From NCBI RefSeq assembly GCF_001984825.2, contig NZ_CP043318.1, forward strand, positions 1,674,001 to 1,738,000: DNA of 64,000 bases, read 5' to 3'. Positions 9,691-19,242 of this stretch are shown here, one piece after another. Within the stretch, counting starts at the first letter, position 1, and each line of letters starts with the position of its first letter. Position numbers and translations under genes: made by a program. The DNA comes from Enterobacter chengduensis (GTDB lineage: Bacteria; Pseudomonadota; Gammaproteobacteria; Enterobacterales; Enterobacteriaceae). The notes under the pieces are model-generated. The model worked only from the letters and a program-made list of their open reading frames with translations, was not told where the DNA came from and searched no databases.

Positions 9691-10419
9691 TCACTCTTTA
9701 GCAAACCGGGTGGAAATCAGCCCGTAGACGGCCACCTGGGAAAACCAAACCCACCACCCGGCCCACAGGTTGTGAGAGAAAAAATGTGCTCCGCGCATCA
9801 CCTGACCGAAGCCCATCGCCAGACCCAGCAGCACGCCGAGGACGACGAAGCTCCAGGCGAGACGCGGACGCTCGCGCCAGAAGGCAAAAAACAGCCCCAT
9901 CACCATAAACCCGCTGGAGGCATGACCGCCGGGGAAACAGCGCCCCGGACCGCTGTCAGCAGGGACGGCGCTGAACAGGGGATAAGACACCGCCTTACCG
10001 CCATATTCCACCAGATCCCACGGGCAGCTGTGATGGCTCACGCTTTTCAGCACGCCCACCACCAGCGCGCCAACGCCCATCAGCAGCGCCGCCGTCACCA
10101 GCCTTGCGTTACGCCTGTAAGCGCCGTAAAGCAGCGCCACGGCACCTAAGGCGATGGCGATATACTTCGCCAGGCGGTGGTTAAGCAGATCCAGCAGGTG
10201 GTCTTTCTGCAGCGGGAAACTCTGCGTTGCCGCGTCATACCAAAAGCCGGTGATCCATCTGTCGAGCGCTTCATCGCGCGATAGCCACGTGAAAAGCACG
10301 GCAAGGACTAACAGCACGAAAAGCTGATAACCATAAAAGCGGCCCGGCAAGCGGTAAAGTCGTTTTGTCTTATTTGTCTGTAAGTTAGACAATTCTGAAC
10401 GGCTGGAAATGAGTGCCAT
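9691..10419 (-). CDS. PAP2-family membrane phosphatase, paralogue upstream of ybjG
   Basis: 242 residues with about five to six hydrophobic segments and a PAP2 signature different from YbjG: HHSCPWDL at 129-136, CFPGGHASSGF from 161 and MRGAHFFSHNLW at 208-219. This set resembles the branch of PAP2 proteins often annotated as lipid A or phosphatidic acid phosphatases near polymyxin-resistance genes; I do not recognise a gene name. It may act on lipid A phosphates, phosphatidylglycerol phosphate or undecaprenyl diphosphate; the sequence alone does not decide. It is the first gene of an operon with ybjG. A PmrA/BasR-like box lies 47-63 bases upstream of its ATG, suggesting induction by envelope stress. 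Confidence 0.85.
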   Translation of the reverse strand: MALISSRSELSNLQTNKTKRLYRLPGRFYGYQLFVLLVLAVLFTWLSRDEALDRWITGFWYDAATQSFPLQKDHLLDLLNHRLAKYIAIALGAVALLYGAYRRNARLVTAALLMGVGALVVGVLKSVSHHSCPWDLVEYGGKAVSYPLFSAVPADSGPGRCFPGGHASSGFMVMGLFFAFWRERPRLAWSFVVLGVLLGLAMGFGQVMRGAHFFSHNLWAGWWVWFSQVAVYGLISTRFAKE

Positions 10420-10465
10420 AATTTGGGGTCGTTGACGAGTAATGGGGCTATCATAAATCTGTCAA

Positions 10466-10482
10466 CTTAAGGAAACCTTAAA
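10466..10482 (-). promoter_or_regulatory. PmrA/BasR-type box upstream of the PAP2-ybjG operon
   Basis: On the minus strand TTTAAG-GTTTC-CTTAAG: two TTAA-centred half-sites repeating every 11 bp, which is the PmrA (BasR) box pattern YTTAAK-N5-YTTAAK. A TATGAT candidate -10 lies 10 bases further on (10450-10455). As I recall, ybjG belongs to the BasR/PmrA regulon in E. coli and Salmonella, which supports the assignment. No binding data were seen. Confidence 0.6.
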
Positions 10483-10587
10483 CGAAGACGATATGTGCTT
10501 TATTTCTGTTTATCCTCGATAAATCACTATCTCGGGCCGCGGCATTTCATTAAACTCGTCGCGATTTTGTCATTATAAAGAGATTGC

Positions 10588-11820
10588 ATGTTAAACCGTT
10601 CTTCTTCTGGTGCGCGTCTGGGTCGTCAGGCGTTGCTTTTCCCTCTGTGTCTGGTGCTCTACGAATTTTCTACCTATATCGGCAACGATATGATCCAGCC
10701 CGGTATGCTGACCGTTGTGGCGCAGTACAACGCGGGCATTGAGTGGGTACCGACCTCCATGACCGCCTATCTGGCCGGCGGCATGTTTTTGCAGTGGCTG
10801 TTAGGGCCGCTGTCGGATCGTATTGGCCGTCGCCCGGTGATGCTGACGGGCGTGGTGTGGTTTATCGTCACCTGCCTTGCCACGCTGCTGGCGCAAAACA
10901 TCGAGCAATTTACCCTGCTGCGTTTCCTGCAGGGGGTGAGCCTGTGCTTTATCGGTGCCGTAGGGTATGCCGCCATTCAGGAGTCATTTGAAGAGGCGGT
11001 GTGTATCAAAATTACCGCGCTAATGGCCAACGTGGCGCTGATCGCTCCGCTGCTGGGGCCGCTGGTGGGCGCGGCGTGGGTGCACGTAGCCCCGTGGGAA
11101 GGGATGTTTGTTCTCTTTGCGGTACTCGCCGCTATCGCATTCTTCGGCCTGCACCACGCGATGCCGGAAACGGCTACCCGCATCGGCGAGAAACTCTCGC
11201 TCAAAGAGCTGGGTCGGGATTACAAAGCAGTGCTGAAGAATGGCCGCTTTGTGGCGGGCGCGCTGGCGACCGGGTTCGTGAGCCTGCCGCTGCTGGCGTG
11301 GATTGCGCAGTCGCCGGTCATTATCATCAGCGGTGAAAAGCTCAGCAGCTATGAGTATGGCCTGCTGCAGGTGCCGATCTTCGGCGCGCTGATTATCGGA
11401 AACCTGGTGCTGGCCCGTCTGACGTCGCGCCGCACCGTGCGTTCACTGATTATCATGGGCGGCTGGCCGATTGCGGCAGGGCTGATTCTGGCGGCGGTGG
11501 CGACCGTCGCGTCATCCCACGCCTACCTGTGGATGACGGCGGGGCTAAGCCTCTACGCCTTCGGCATTGGCGTGGCGAACGCCGGGCTGGTACGCCTGAC
11601 GCTGTTTGCCAGCGAAATGAGTAAAGGCACGGTATCCGCGGCGATGGGCATGCTGCAGATGCTGATCTTTACCGTCGGTATTGAGGTGAGCAAGCATGCC
11701 TACGCGTTGGGCGGCAACGGGCTGTTCAGCCTGTTTAACCTCGCCAACGGCGCGCTGTGGGTTGGCCTGATGGTGGTATTCCTGAAGGACAAACGCGTCG
11801 GCAACGCCCTGCAGCCTTAA
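10588..11820 (+). CDS. mdfA: Multidrug/proton antiporter MdfA (Cmr)
   Basis: 410 residues, the E. coli length. A 12-helix major facilitator protein of the inner membrane that exports chloramphenicol, ethidium, quaternary ammonium compounds and other drugs in exchange for protons, and contributes to alkaline pH tolerance. The membrane-embedded acidic residues needed for drug and proton coupling, Glu26 and Asp34 in helix 1, are present, as is the cytoplasmic loop motif [13 protein letters not shown] between helices 2 and 3. Divergent from the PAP2 operon; the 168-base gap holds both promoters. In E. coli ybjH separates mdfA from ybjI; here it is missing and a palindromic repeat takes its place. 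Confidence 0.96.
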   Translation: MLNRSSSGARLGRQALLFPLCLVLYEFSTYIGNDMIQPGMLTVVAQYNAGIEWVPTSMTAYLAGGMFLQWLLGPLSDRIGRRPVMLTGVVWFIVTCLATLLAQNIEQFTLLRFLQGVSLCFIGAVGYAAIQESFEEAVCIKITALMANVALIAPLLGPLVGAAWVHVAPWEGMFVLFAVLAAIAFFGLHHAMPETATRIGEKLSLKELGRDYKAVLKNGRFVAGALATGFVSLPLLAWIAQSPVIIISGEKLSSYEYGLLQVPIFGALIIGNLVLARLTSRRTVRSLIIMGGWPIAAGLILAAVATVASSHAYLWMTAGLSLYAFGIGVANAGLVRLTLFASEMSKGTVSAAMGMLQMLIFTVGIEVSKHAYALGGNGLFSLFNLANGALWVGLMVVFLKDKRVGNALQP

Positions 11821-11830
11821 TCTGTCTTTT

Positions 11831-11885
11831 CCCTCTCCCCGTTGGGGAGAGGGTCAGGGTGAGGGGGGAGGGCACCAGACCGCAC
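11831..11885. repeat. GC-rich palindromic repeat between mdfA and ybjI
   Basis: CCCTCTCCCC-GTT-GGGGAGAGGG followed by TCAGGGTGAGGG and ACCAGACCGCAC. Third copy of the family also seen at 2854-2949 and 8196-8246; again it fills the gap between convergent genes. Confidence 0.78.
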
Positions 11886-11889
11886 GATA

Positions 11890-12702
11890 TCAATTAAACG
11901 GCGCCTCGCCGTTCAACACCTTTTCAATCACATCCAGCACGCCTTCCTCGTTATTATGCGGCGCTTCGAAACGCGCCACCGCCTTGATGTGCGGTCTGGC
12001 ATTCGCCATCGCAAAGCTGAACCCGGACTGACGCAGCATCTCAACGTCGTTGCCGCTGTCGCCGAAGGCCACCACTTCGCTGTCGTTTATGCCCCAGCGC
12101 TGTTGCAGGAGCCGCAGGCCGTTGGCTTTATGCACGCCGGGGATGATGAGGTCGATGCTGCCGTGACCGGTGGTGACGGGCACCATAATGTCGCTCAGCT
12201 TTTCATGCAGCATTGCCTGAATGCGCGGGATTTCATCGTCAGACACGTTAAGCCCGAACTTGAAGAAAATATCGTTCAGGTTGTCGAAATCACTCACCAT
12301 TTCGAGACGGTGATAGTACTTCGCCGCGATCGCCTTGAAGCCCTCGTCATAATCTTTCAAGGTGTAGGCGCTGCTCTTCCCGCAGGCGATAATCTCGATG
12401 CCCGGAACGTCGTTTAAGACCTTCGCGACGGACTCAAAATGGGCTTTCGACAGTTCACCGTTAAAGACGTCTTCACCTTCGCTCACCACCCAGCCGCCGT
12501 TTTCGGCGACGAATGAAATTTCATGCGCAATCTCCGGGAAAAAGGAGATCAGCTGGTAGTACTGGTTGCCGCTGGCGACCACGAAGCGAATGCCTTGCGC
12601 CTTCATGCGGGCGTACTGCGCCAGGAAGCGCGGGCGATTGTAGGTCTTGGCATCGCTCAGGAATGTACCATCCATGTCGACGGCGATCAGTTTAACGCTC
12701 AT
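11890..12702 (-). CDS. ybjI: HAD-family phosphatase YbjI (FMN/erythrose-4-P phosphatase)
   Basis: 270 residues, one fewer than I recall for E. coli YbjI. A Cof-type HAD IIB hydrolase with the nucleophile motif DMDGTF (Asp9 nucleophile, Asp11 acid/base), the second motif [11 protein letters not shown], and the magnesium-binding [11 protein letters not shown] near the C-terminus; the cap domain lies in between. The E. coli enzyme hydrolyses FMN and other phosphorylated metabolites in vitro. Its start overlaps the end of ybjJ by 11 bases, so the two are translationally coupled in one operon driven from upstream of ybjJ. Confidence 0.93.
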   Translation of the reverse strand: MSVKLIAVDMDGTFLSDAKTYNRPRFLAQYARMKAQGIRFVVASGNQYYQLISFFPEIAHEISFVAENGGWVVSEGEDVFNGELSKAHFESVAKVLNDVPGIEIIACGKSSAYTLKDYDEGFKAIAAKYYHRLEMVSDFDNLNDIFFKFGLNVSDDEIPRIQAMLHEKLSDIMVPVTTGHGSIDLIIPGVHKANGLRLLQQRWGINDSEVVAFGDSGNDVEMLRQSGFSFAMANARPHIKAVARFEAPHNNEEGVLDVIEKVLNGEAPFN

Positions 12703-13906
12703 ATCCCTTCTCCAGTGTCGTTTGATTCGTTTCCGGCTTCGCCACCGCGCGCGCCACCAGCGCCGCGACGATCACTAACCCCAATACCACCAGCATGGCG
12801 CTGCGCAGCCCGTAGTGTTCACCCAGGAAGCCGAGCAGCGGCGGCCCCACCAGGAAGGCGAGATAGCCGGTAGTCGCCACCACGCTGACGCGCGTCGGGG
12901 CATCCGGGCCGGTGTCGCTGGCGGCCGAAATGGTCAGCGGGAAGCCGAGCGACGCGCCCAGCCCCCAGAGGATCACCGAGACGCCGGCAATCCAGTCCAC
13001 GTCCACAAAGATAATCATCGCGATACCCAGCCCGCCGAGAAGGGCGCTGGCGCGCACCACCGCCACGCGGCTGTAGCGGTCGATAAACCAGCCGCCGGTG
13101 AAGCGCCCGACGGTCATGCCCAGCGTAAACCCGGCGTAAATCAGCGAGCCGGAGGTTGGGCTAAAGCCGTGACCGTCCACCATCAGCAGCGGCAGCCAGT
13201 CGTTGGCGGAACCTTCCGCAAACGCCATCGCCAGCACCACCACGCCGATCAGCATCAGCTGGAAATCGCGGTAGAAGGGTAACCCTTTTTCGGTCGAATG
13301 CTGTTCGTCAGCGGAGTTCTTGCCGGTGCCGGCCGGAATGGCCCGGATGCCGGTCAGGATCGGAATGATGCACACCAGCGCCGCCAGCAGAATATGCAGA
13401 TTTGCGCTCACGCCCGTAGCCGTTAGCGCCATCCCCACGCCCGCACCGGCCAGCGTGCCGAGGCTGTAAAAGCCGTGCATCATCGGCAGCACGGTTTTGT
13501 TCATCTCGCGCTCGACCGCCGCCCCTTCAACGTTGATGGCCACTTCCGCCGAGCCGAAGCTGCCGCCAAATACCGTCAGCCCCAGGGCAAACAGCACCGG
13601 TGACGCACACCACAGCGCGGCGCTCAGCACGATCATCCCAACGACCGCGAAGCACATGGTGGTGCGGATCACCGCCCGCGTGCCAAAGCGCTTTACCAGC
13701 CACGCGGAGCAGAGTATGCCGCTCATCGAGCCTATCGACAGGCCAAACAGCACGATGCCCATCTCAGCGGTCGAGACGGACAAAATGTCGCGAATGGCGG
13801 GGGTGCGCGTGGCCCAGGAGGCCATCAGCAGGCCGGGGATAAAGAAGAACATAAACAGCGCCCACATGCGGAGCTGCAGGGCTTTACGGGGAGAGGTCAG
13901 CGTCAT
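12692..13906 (-). CDS. ybjJ: Major facilitator superfamily transporter YbjJ
   Basis: 404 residues with 12 predicted membrane helices, the MFS fold. The family signature is seen in the loop between helices 2 and 3 ([16 protein letters not shown]) and in its repeat in the second half ([14 protein letters not shown]). Substrate unknown; it belongs to the fucose/YbjJ-like branch. First gene of the ybjJ-ybjI operon, divergent from rcdA. The 81-base gap contains a TGTACA-TT-TGTACA element that could bind RcdA, so the pair may be controlled by the neighbouring regulator, as reported in E. coli for autoregulation. Confidence 0.92.
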   Translation of the reverse strand: MTLTSPRKALQLRMWALFMFFFIPGLLMASWATRTPAIRDILSVSTAEMGIVLFGLSIGSMSGILCSAWLVKRFGTRAVIRTTMCFAVVGMIVLSAALWCASPVLFALGLTVFGGSFGSAEVAINVEGAAVEREMNKTVLPMMHGFYSLGTLAGAGVGMALTATGVSANLHILLAALVCIIPILTGIRAIPAGTGKNSADEQHSTEKGLPFYRDFQLMLIGVVVLAMAFAEGSANDWLPLLMVDGHGFSPTSGSLIYAGFTLGMTVGRFTGGWFIDRYSRVAVVRASALLGGLGIAMIIFVDVDWIAGVSVILWGLGASLGFPLTISAASDTGPDAPTRVSVVATTGYLAFLVGPPLLGFLGEHYGLRSAMLVVLGLVIVAALVARAVAKPETNQTTLEKGYER

Positions 13907-13953
13907 TGGGGTAGCACCAGAAGTACAACAATAGCGACAACACTAGCAAGTTT

Positions 13954-13967
13954 GTGTACATTTGTAC
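13954..13967. promoter_or_regulatory. Candidate RcdA operator between ybjJ and rcdA
   Basis: TGTACA-TT-TGTACA: two copies of a palindromic hexamer 8 bp apart, in the divergent ybjJ/rcdA gap and 20 bases upstream of the rcdA ATG. TetR-family regulators commonly bind such symmetric sites next to their own gene. The assignment is inferred from position and symmetry. Confidence 0.55.
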
Positions 13968-13987
13968 ATAAACCACGTGAGGAATTT

Positions 13988-14539
13988 ATGAGCAGACCAC
14001 CGAACGATCCGCATCGCCGGGAAAAAATACTCCAGGCAACGCTCGATACCATCGCCGAGCACGGGATTCACGCCGTCACGCACCGTAAAATCGCCACCTG
14101 TGCGGGCGTGCCGCTGGGGTCGATGACCTACTATTTCGACGGCATGGAGCCGCTGCTGGAGGAGGCCTTCACGTGGTTTACCCGCCAGATGTCGCAGCAG
14201 TACCGGGATTTCTTCGCAGGCGTCACCGGGCCGGAAATGGCGTGCGAATCCATCACCACCCTGATCCACAGCTCGCAGGTGACCACGCCGCACAACATGG
14301 CGCTGATGTACCAGCTCTACGCCTTTATGCACCGCAGTGCGGCGCTCAAGACGGTGATGCAGGACTGGATGAAGATGAGCCAGACTACGCTTGAGCAGTG
14401 GTTTGACCCGGTCACCACCCGCGCGCTGGACGCGTTTATCGAAGGGATGACGCTGCACTATGTGACTGACCGGACGCCGCTAACACGGGAAGAGATCCGG
14501 GCGATGGTGGGCAGGATTGCGGGCGAGGGGAACCCTTAG
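13988..14539 (+). CDS. rcdA: TetR-family regulator RcdA (YbjK)
   Basis: 183 residues from the ATG at 13988 behind a GAGGAA Shine-Dalgarno sequence; an in-frame ATG at 13952 lies across the probable operator and is rejected. N-terminal TetR helix-turn-helix at about residues 27-52 with the family pattern [24 protein letters not shown]; the C-terminal part is the helical ligand and dimer domain. E. coli RcdA activates csgD and several stress-response regulators and so feeds into biofilm formation. In E. coli rybB follows directly; here an arsRBC operon separates them. Confidence 0.93.
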   Translation: MSRPPNDPHRREKILQATLDTIAEHGIHAVTHRKIATCAGVPLGSMTYYFDGMEPLLEEAFTWFTRQMSQQYRDFFAGVTGPEMACESITTLIHSSQVTTPHNMALMYQLYAFMHRSAALKTVMQDWMKMSQTTLEQWFDPVTTRALDAFIEGMTLHYVTDRTPLTREEIRAMVGRIAGEGNP

Positions 14540-14560
14540 GTATCCCGCGCCCCGTCAGTT

Positions 14561-14992
14561 TTACCTGTGTTGAATTTTTTTCCCGCTGGCGTCCACGACC
14601 GCTTCGCCATCCTCTTTCGTAAAAGCCCCTTTCTGCGCATCCGGCAGGATGTCGAGAACGACTTCAGACGGGCGGCACAGGCGGGTGCCCAGCGGCGTGA
14701 CCACGATCGGACGGTTAATCAGGATTGGGTACTGAAGCATAAAACCGATAAGCTGCTCGTCGGTGAACGTATCTTCCGCCAGGCCGAGCTGTTCATAGGG
14801 CTCCACGTTTTTACGCAGCAGATCCCGCACCGAAATCCCCATATCGGCAATCAGGGTGGTCAGCGTATCGTGCGACGGCGGGGTTTCCAGATAGAGGATT
14901 ACCTCCGGCTCCGTGCCGCTGTTGCGGATCATCTCCAGCGTGTTGCGCGAGGTGCCGCAGGCGGGGTTGTGATAAATGGTGATGTGGCTCAT
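14561..14992 (-). CDS. arsC: Glutaredoxin-dependent arsenate reductase ArsC
   Basis: 143 residues, close to the 141 of the plasmid R773 enzyme. The catalytic Cys12 sits in the N-terminal HNPACGTSRN motif; the arsenate-coordinating arginines of this family are matched at NRPIVV and GTRLCRP. It reduces arsenate to arsenite with electrons from glutathione and glutaredoxin, and ArsB then expels the arsenite. Last gene of arsRBC; it starts 12 bases after arsB. It converges on rcdA, with only 21 bases between the two stop codons and no clear terminator. Confidence 0.95.
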   Translation of the reverse strand: MSHITIYHNPACGTSRNTLEMIRNSGTEPEVILYLETPPSHDTLTTLIADMGISVRDLLRKNVEPYEQLGLAEDTFTDEQLIGFMLQYPILINRPIVVTPLGTRLCRPSEVVLDILPDAQKGAFTKEDGEAVVDASGKKIQHR

Positions 14993-15004
14993 ATCGGTTG
15001 CTCA

Positions 15005-16294
15005 TTACAGTGTGAAGGAGAGACGTAGCGCCAGCGCGGCGAGCGTCACAAACAGGACCGGCAGCGTCATGATGATGCCCGTCCGGAAATAGTAGCCCCA
15101 GGTAATCGTCATGTTTTTCTGCGCCAGCACGTGAAGCCAGAGCAGGGTGGCGAGGCTGCCGATAGGCGTGATTTTTGGCCCCAGATCGCAGCCAATCACA
15201 TTGGCATAGATCATCGCTTCTTTGATTAGTCCTGTTGCCGTGCTGCCGTCAATGGAGAGCGCGCCAATCAGCACCGTGGGCATATTGTTCATTATGGATG
15301 ACAGGAACGCGGTGATGAACCCGGTGCCCAGCGTGGTGGCCCACAATCCGTGCCCGGCCAGGCTATTCAGTACGCCAGTGAGAGAGTCCGTCAGCCCGGC
15401 ATTGCGCAGGCCATACACCACCAGATACATCCCCAGCGAGAAGATGACAATTTGCCACGGTGCGCCGCGCAGCACTTTTCCGGTGTTTATTGCATGTCCC
15501 CTTTTTGCGACAGCGAATAAAATCAGTGCGCCGACGGTGGCGATGGCGCTGACCGGAATGCCGAGAGGTTCAAGCACAAAGAAGCCGACGAGAAGAAGGA
15601 GCAGCACGATCCAGCCCGTTCTGAACGTCGGGAGATCGTGAATGGCCCGCGCGGGCTCCTGGAGTTTTGCCAGGTCATATGCCGGAGGAATATCCTTGCG
15701 AAAGAACAGATGCAGCATCACCAGCGTTGCAGCAATCGCGGCGATATCTACCGGGATCATTACCGAGGCGTATTCGCTGAACCCCAGCTTAAAGAAGTCC
15801 GCTGAGACAATGTTGACCAGGTTGGAGACTATCAGCGGCAGGCTGGCGGTATCGGCGATAAAACCTGCCGCCATCACAAACGCCAGCGTCGCCTGCTTGC
15901 TGAACCCCAGCGCCAGCAGCATGGCGATAACTATAGGCGTCAGGATCAGCGCCGCGCCGTCATTGGCAAACAGCGCCGCCACGGCTGCGCCCAGCAGCAC
16001 GATATACGTAAACAGCAATCGCCCGCGACCGTTCCCCCAGCGGGCAACATGCAGCGCCGCCCACTCGAAAAAGCCGGACTCATCCAGCAGCAGGCTGATG
16101 ACGATGACGGCGATAAACGTCGCCGTGGCGTTCCAGACGATATTCCACACGACAGGGATATCGTTAACATGGATCACGCCGCTGGCGAGCGCCAGTACGG
16201 CGCCAAATGTCGCGCTCCAGCCGATACTCAGTCCTTTCGGCTGCCAGATGACCAGTACCAGCGTAAACAGAAAAATAGCCCCTGCCAGGAACAT
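15005..16294 (-). CDS. arsB: Arsenite efflux pump ArsB
   Basis: 429 residues, the exact length of the classical ArsB. A 12-helix inner-membrane carrier that exports arsenite and antimonite. Characteristic stretches include [31 protein letters not shown] and the C-terminal [17 protein letters not shown]. No arsA ATPase gene is nearby, so it works on the proton-motive force. arsR lies 40 bases upstream and arsC 12 bases downstream. Codon use looks like the surroundings, so any transfer is either old or from a close relative. Confidence 0.96.
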   Translation of the reverse strand: MFLAGAIFLFTLVLVIWQPKGLSIGWSATFGAVLALASGVIHVNDIPVVWNIVWNATATFIAVIVISLLLDESGFFEWAALHVARWGNGRGRLLFTYIVLLGAAVAALFANDGAALILTPIVIAMLLALGFSKQATLAFVMAAGFIADTASLPLIVSNLVNIVSADFFKLGFSEYASVMIPVDIAAIAATLVMLHLFFRKDIPPAYDLAKLQEPARAIHDLPTFRTGWIVLLLLLVGFFVLEPLGIPVSAIATVGALILFAVAKRGHAINTGKVLRGAPWQIVIFSLGMYLVVYGLRNAGLTDSLTGVLNSLAGHGLWATTLGTGFITAFLSSIMNNMPTVLIGALSIDGSTATGLIKEAMIYANVIGCDLGPKITPIGSLATLLWLHVLAQKNMTITWGYYFRTGIIMTLPVLFVTLAALALRLSFTL

Positions 16295-16334
16295 CTTTTA
16301 CTCCGTTGCATCTGTTTTTGTGAATGTGTTGTGA

Positions 16335-16655
16335 TTAGCAAGAACCCGGAAGCCGGTTTTTCAACTTCATACGCGTCTCTTCCCGCAGGCAGTTCCAGCT
16401 GGTGTCGATAACGGCTGCCGCCCATGCAGGCATGTTGGGAGAGAGACGGTAGTGAACCCATTTCCCCTCGCGACGGTCGATAACCAGCCCGGACTCGCGC
16501 AGCAGGGCCATATGGCGGGAGATCTTTGGCTGCGACTCGGCGGTGGCGGAGCAGAGATCGCAGACGCACAGCTCGCCCGCTTCGCGGAGCAGCATAATGA
16601 TGGCGAGCCGCGTTTCATCGGAGAGGGTTTTGAAGAGGTGGAGCGGGTGGAGCAT
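16335..16655 (-). CDS. arsR: Arsenical resistance operon repressor ArsR
   Basis: 106 residues; a SmtB/ArsR winged-helix protein. The arsenite-sensing site ELCVCDLC is intact, with its three cysteines in the pattern known from R773 ArsR, directly ahead of the DNA-recognition helix (SQPKISRHMALLRESGLV). It represses its own operon until arsenite or antimonite binds. First gene of arsRBC. An inverted repeat at 16681-16700, 26 bases before the ATG, is the probable operator. rybB, on the same strand and about 100 bases upstream, ends in its own terminator. Confidence 0.95.
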   Translation of the reverse strand: MLHPLHLFKTLSDETRLAIIMLLREAGELCVCDLCSATAESQPKISRHMALLRESGLVIDRREGKWVHYRLSPNMPAWAAAVIDTSWNCLREETRMKLKNRLPGSC

Positions 16656-16680
16656 GGGAGTTCCTGCTGGTGTTGTTTTA

Positions 16681-16700
16681 ATATATGTTTAATCATATAT
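16681..16700 (-). promoter_or_regulatory. Candidate ArsR operator/promoter of arsRBC
   Basis: Perfect inverted repeat ATATATG-TTTAAT-CATATAT in an AT-rich stretch just upstream of arsR. Symmetric A/T-rich sites overlapping the promoter are usual for ArsR; the half-site sequence is not identical to the R773 operator as I remember it, so the assignment rests on position and symmetry. Confidence 0.5.
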
Positions 16701-16751
16701 GTTTTGGTGGCAGGAGAAAAGACGAGATTTGAGAAAGGGGAATTTCAGGCA

Positions 16752-16832
16752 ACAAAAAACCCATCAACCTTGAACCAAAACGGCGGGGTTGATGGGCTCC
16801 ACAAATTGGGGACATCAAAGAAAAGCAGTGGC
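16752..16832 (-). ncRNA. rybB: RybB small RNA
   Basis: On the minus strand the RNA starts GCCACTGCTTTTCTTTGATG, the conserved 5' seed of RybB used to pair with porin mRNAs, and ends with the hairpin CCCATCAACC...GGTTGATGGG followed by TTTTTTG, a Rho-independent terminator. The length of about 81 nt fits E. coli RybB. It is an Hfq-bound sRNA that lowers synthesis of outer-membrane proteins under envelope stress. It keeps its place next to ybjL, but arsR now lies on the other side. The sigma-E promoter at 16838-16865 is intact. Confidence 0.96.
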
Positions 16833-16837
16833 ACTAG

Positions 16838-16865
16838 TTATGACTGCCCCCTGCTAAAAAAGTTC
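16838..16865 (-). promoter_or_regulatory. Sigma-E promoter of rybB
   Basis: Minus strand GAACTT (16860-16865) as -35 and GTCATAA (16838-16844) as -10, 15 bases apart, with transcription expected to begin at 16832. This matches the RpoE consensus GGAACTT / GTCTAA in all key positions. Confidence 0.85.
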
Positions 16866-16908
16866 TGCGCGTAACAAAAATATTTTCCGCCACGCGCATT
16901 CTTAGGAG

Positions 16909-18594
16909 TTATCCGAGCCCCGGCCAGATGATGATGATTAGCGTACCCGCCAGCGTCAGCAGCACGTTGGCGATAGCGTACGTGCCCGCATAGCCCAGCG
17001 CCGGGATGTTGCTGCGCGCGGTGTCGCTGATGATTTCCATCGCGGGGGCACAGGTACGCGCGCCCATCATCGCCCCGAACAGCAGGGCGCGGTTCATGCG
17101 CAGCACGTAGGCGCCGAACAGGAAGCAGATCACCACCGGCACCAGGCTGACGATAAGTCCTGAAACCAGCATTTGCCAGCCGACGGCACCAAGGCTGTGG
17201 CCTATCCCGCTGCCCGCGCTCAAGCCTACGCCCGCCATAAAGACCATCAGACCGAACTCTTTCACCATGTTCAATGCGCCCTGCGGAATGTAGCCAAAGG
17301 TCGGGTGGTTCGCTCGCAGGAAGCCCAGCATGATCCCGGCAAACAGCAGCCCGGCGGCGTTACCGATGCCGAAGCTAAAGTTGCTGAACTGGAAGGTGAT
17401 CATCCCGATCATCAGGCCAACGATAAAGAAGGCGCAGAAGGCCAGCAGGTCGGTGACCTGGCTGTGAATGGAGATAAAGCCGATGCGGTCGGCCACGGTT
17501 TTCACGCGTCGCGCGTCGCCGCTGACCTGCAAAACGTCGCCTTTGTTGAGCACGACGTTATCGTCGATCGGCATCTCAATCTGGCTGCGGATCACGCGGT
17601 TGAGGAAGCAGCCGTGGTCGGTCAGCTTCAGCTGCGCCAGGCGACGGCCCACGGCGTTATGGTTTTTCACCACGATCTCTTCGGTGACGATGCGCATGTC
17701 GAGCAGGTCGCGGTCGAACACCTCTTTGCCGTTACGGAAGCTCGGGTCGAGACGGGCGTGCGCGTCCGGATAACCCACCAGCGCGATGTCGTCGCCCATC
17801 TGCAGCACCGCGTCGCCGTCCGGGTTCGCCAGAATGCCGTTACGGCGGATACGTTCGATGTAGCAGCCCGTCTGGCGGTAAATACCCAGCTCGCGCAGGT
17901 TTTTGCCGTCTGCCCAGGCCACCAGCTCTGGCCCAACGCGATAGGCGCGGATCACCGGGAGATAGACTTTACGTTTGGAGTCGGTATCGAGACCGCGCTC
18001 GCGGGCGATTTGCTGGGCGCTGGTCTGCAGATCCTGGTGCTGCAGTTTTGGCAGGTAGCGCGCGCCTACAATCAGGCTCACCAGACCAATCAGATAGGTC
18101 AGGGCATAGCCCAGGCTCAGGTGGTCGAGCGCGGTAGAGAGCTGCGCGCCGGCCATGCCGGAATGACGCAGGGTATCACCGGCACCCACGAGCACCGGGG
18201 TGGAGGTCATGGAGCCTGCCAGCATACCGGCCGTTAACCCGATATCCCAGCCAAACAGTTTACCCAGCCCCAGCGCGATCAGCAGCGCGCTGCCGACCAT
18301 CACCAGCGCCAGCATCAGATAATTTTTGCCGTCGCGGAAGAAAATTGAAAAAAAGTTAGGTCCCGCTTCCACGCCAACGCAAAAAATAAACAGCATAAAA
18401 CCTAAGTTGAGCGCGTCCGTGTTAATGCTGAAGTGCTGCTGGCCTAATAATAGTGAGACGACTAAAACGCCAATGGAATTACCGAGTTGAACCGACCCCA
18501 GGCGCAATTTACCCAGGCAAAGACCCAGCGCCAGTACCACAAATAATAACAGGATGTAATTCCCATTTAACAAGTCTGCGACGTTTATATTCAC
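16909..18594 (-). CDS. ybjL: Putative transporter YbjL (AspT/YidE/YbjL family)
   Basis: 561 residues, the E. coli length. Architecture: five to six hydrophobic helices (residues 10-190), a central cytoplasmic part with two RCK_C (TrkA_C) domains at roughly 205-370 ([37 protein letters not shown]), and five further helices. Both halves carry the AspT/YidE/YbjL repeat. Relatives exchange aspartate for alanine; the E. coli protein has been linked to succinate or glutamate export when overexpressed, so a dicarboxylate substrate is likely but not certain. Monocistronic, divergent from ybjM, next to rybB. Confidence 0.94.
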   Translation of the reverse strand: MNINVADLLNGNYILLLFVVLALGLCLGKLRLGSVQLGNSIGVLVVSLLLGQQHFSINTDALNLGFMLFIFCVGVEAGPNFFSIFFRDGKNYLMLALVMVGSALLIALGLGKLFGWDIGLTAGMLAGSMTSTPVLVGAGDTLRHSGMAGAQLSTALDHLSLGYALTYLIGLVSLIVGARYLPKLQHQDLQTSAQQIARERGLDTDSKRKVYLPVIRAYRVGPELVAWADGKNLRELGIYRQTGCYIERIRRNGILANPDGDAVLQMGDDIALVGYPDAHARLDPSFRNGKEVFDRDLLDMRIVTEEIVVKNHNAVGRRLAQLKLTDHGCFLNRVIRSQIEMPIDDNVVLNKGDVLQVSGDARRVKTVADRIGFISIHSQVTDLLAFCAFFIVGLMIGMITFQFSNFSFGIGNAAGLLFAGIMLGFLRANHPTFGYIPQGALNMVKEFGLMVFMAGVGLSAGSGIGHSLGAVGWQMLVSGLIVSLVPVVICFLFGAYVLRMNRALLFGAMMGARTCAPAMEIISDTARSNIPALGYAGTYAIANVLLTLAGTLIIIIWPGLG

Positions 18595-18867
18595 GGAGGC
18601 TAACTTCTTGTTTACTAGTAAGTTGTTGAATGAAAGGACTTTTTGGGCTACTGTTTTCTGGGTCAGGGAAAGGCGTTAACGCTCCCTGTTTCCTGCTTTA
18701 TTCCCTAAAACATTAGCTGGCGTGTAGTTTAATCGCATTAGCTACTGACAGCCACCTATTATCGCATCACCCTGTGCGTACTTTGGCAAGGATTGCCGCA
18801 TTGCTTTATCTGACTGGGCGTCTACCCGACGAAAGTGTATTTGATAGAGATAAGTCAGGAGGATAGT

Positions 18868-19242
18868 TTGAATATGAAACGAAACTGGGCGGGAGTGATC
18901 AGCTGCTTTTTGCTGTTCACGGTCGTCTGCATGTCGCTCGCGTTTAATGTGAAAGGGGCATTCAGGGCGTCGGGTCACCCGGAGCTGGGGCTACTCTTTT
19001 TCACGCTGCCGGGGGCTGCGGCCAGTTTTCTCTCCCGGAAAGGGGAGGTGGTGAAGCCGCTGCTGGGCGCTATGCTGGCCGCGCCGCTGTGTCTGCTGCT
19101 GATGCGCCTGCTGTACGTTTCAACCCGGAGTTTCTGGCAGGAACTGGCGTGGTTGTTGAGCGCCGTATTCTGGTGCGCCCTTGGCGCGCTCTGCTACCTG
19201 TTTGTGCGCAGCCTGCTTAAACATCGACGGCAGCACAAATAA
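18868..19242 (+). CDS. ybjM: Inner-membrane protein YbjM
   Basis: 124 residues if started at the TTG at 18868 (MNMKRNWAG). I choose TTG because an AGGAGG lies 5 bases before it and the N-terminus then lines up with E. coli YbjM without a gap; ATG at 18874 is the alternative. Four hydrophobic segments span most of the protein, and the stretch TRSFWQELAWLLSAVFWCALG is highly conserved. Function unknown. Converges on grxA, sharing a bidirectional hairpin. Confidence 0.85.
   Translation: MNMKRNWAGVISCFLLFTVVCMSLAFNVKGAFRASGHPELGLLFFTLPGAAASFLSRKGEVVKPLLGAMLAAPLCLLLMRLLYVSTRSFWQELAWLLSAVFWCALGALCYLFVRSLLKHRRQHK

Noticed and set aside
17173..18237. 354-codon open frame antisense to ybjL
   Set aside because: His/Gln/Ala-rich composition typical of an antisense shadow; ybjL is a conserved full-length gene.
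19006..19019. 14-base identity between spacer 4 (62323-62354) and ybjM, considered as self-targeting
   Set aside because: The match stops after 14 GC-rich bases of 32; this is expected by chance in such DNA.
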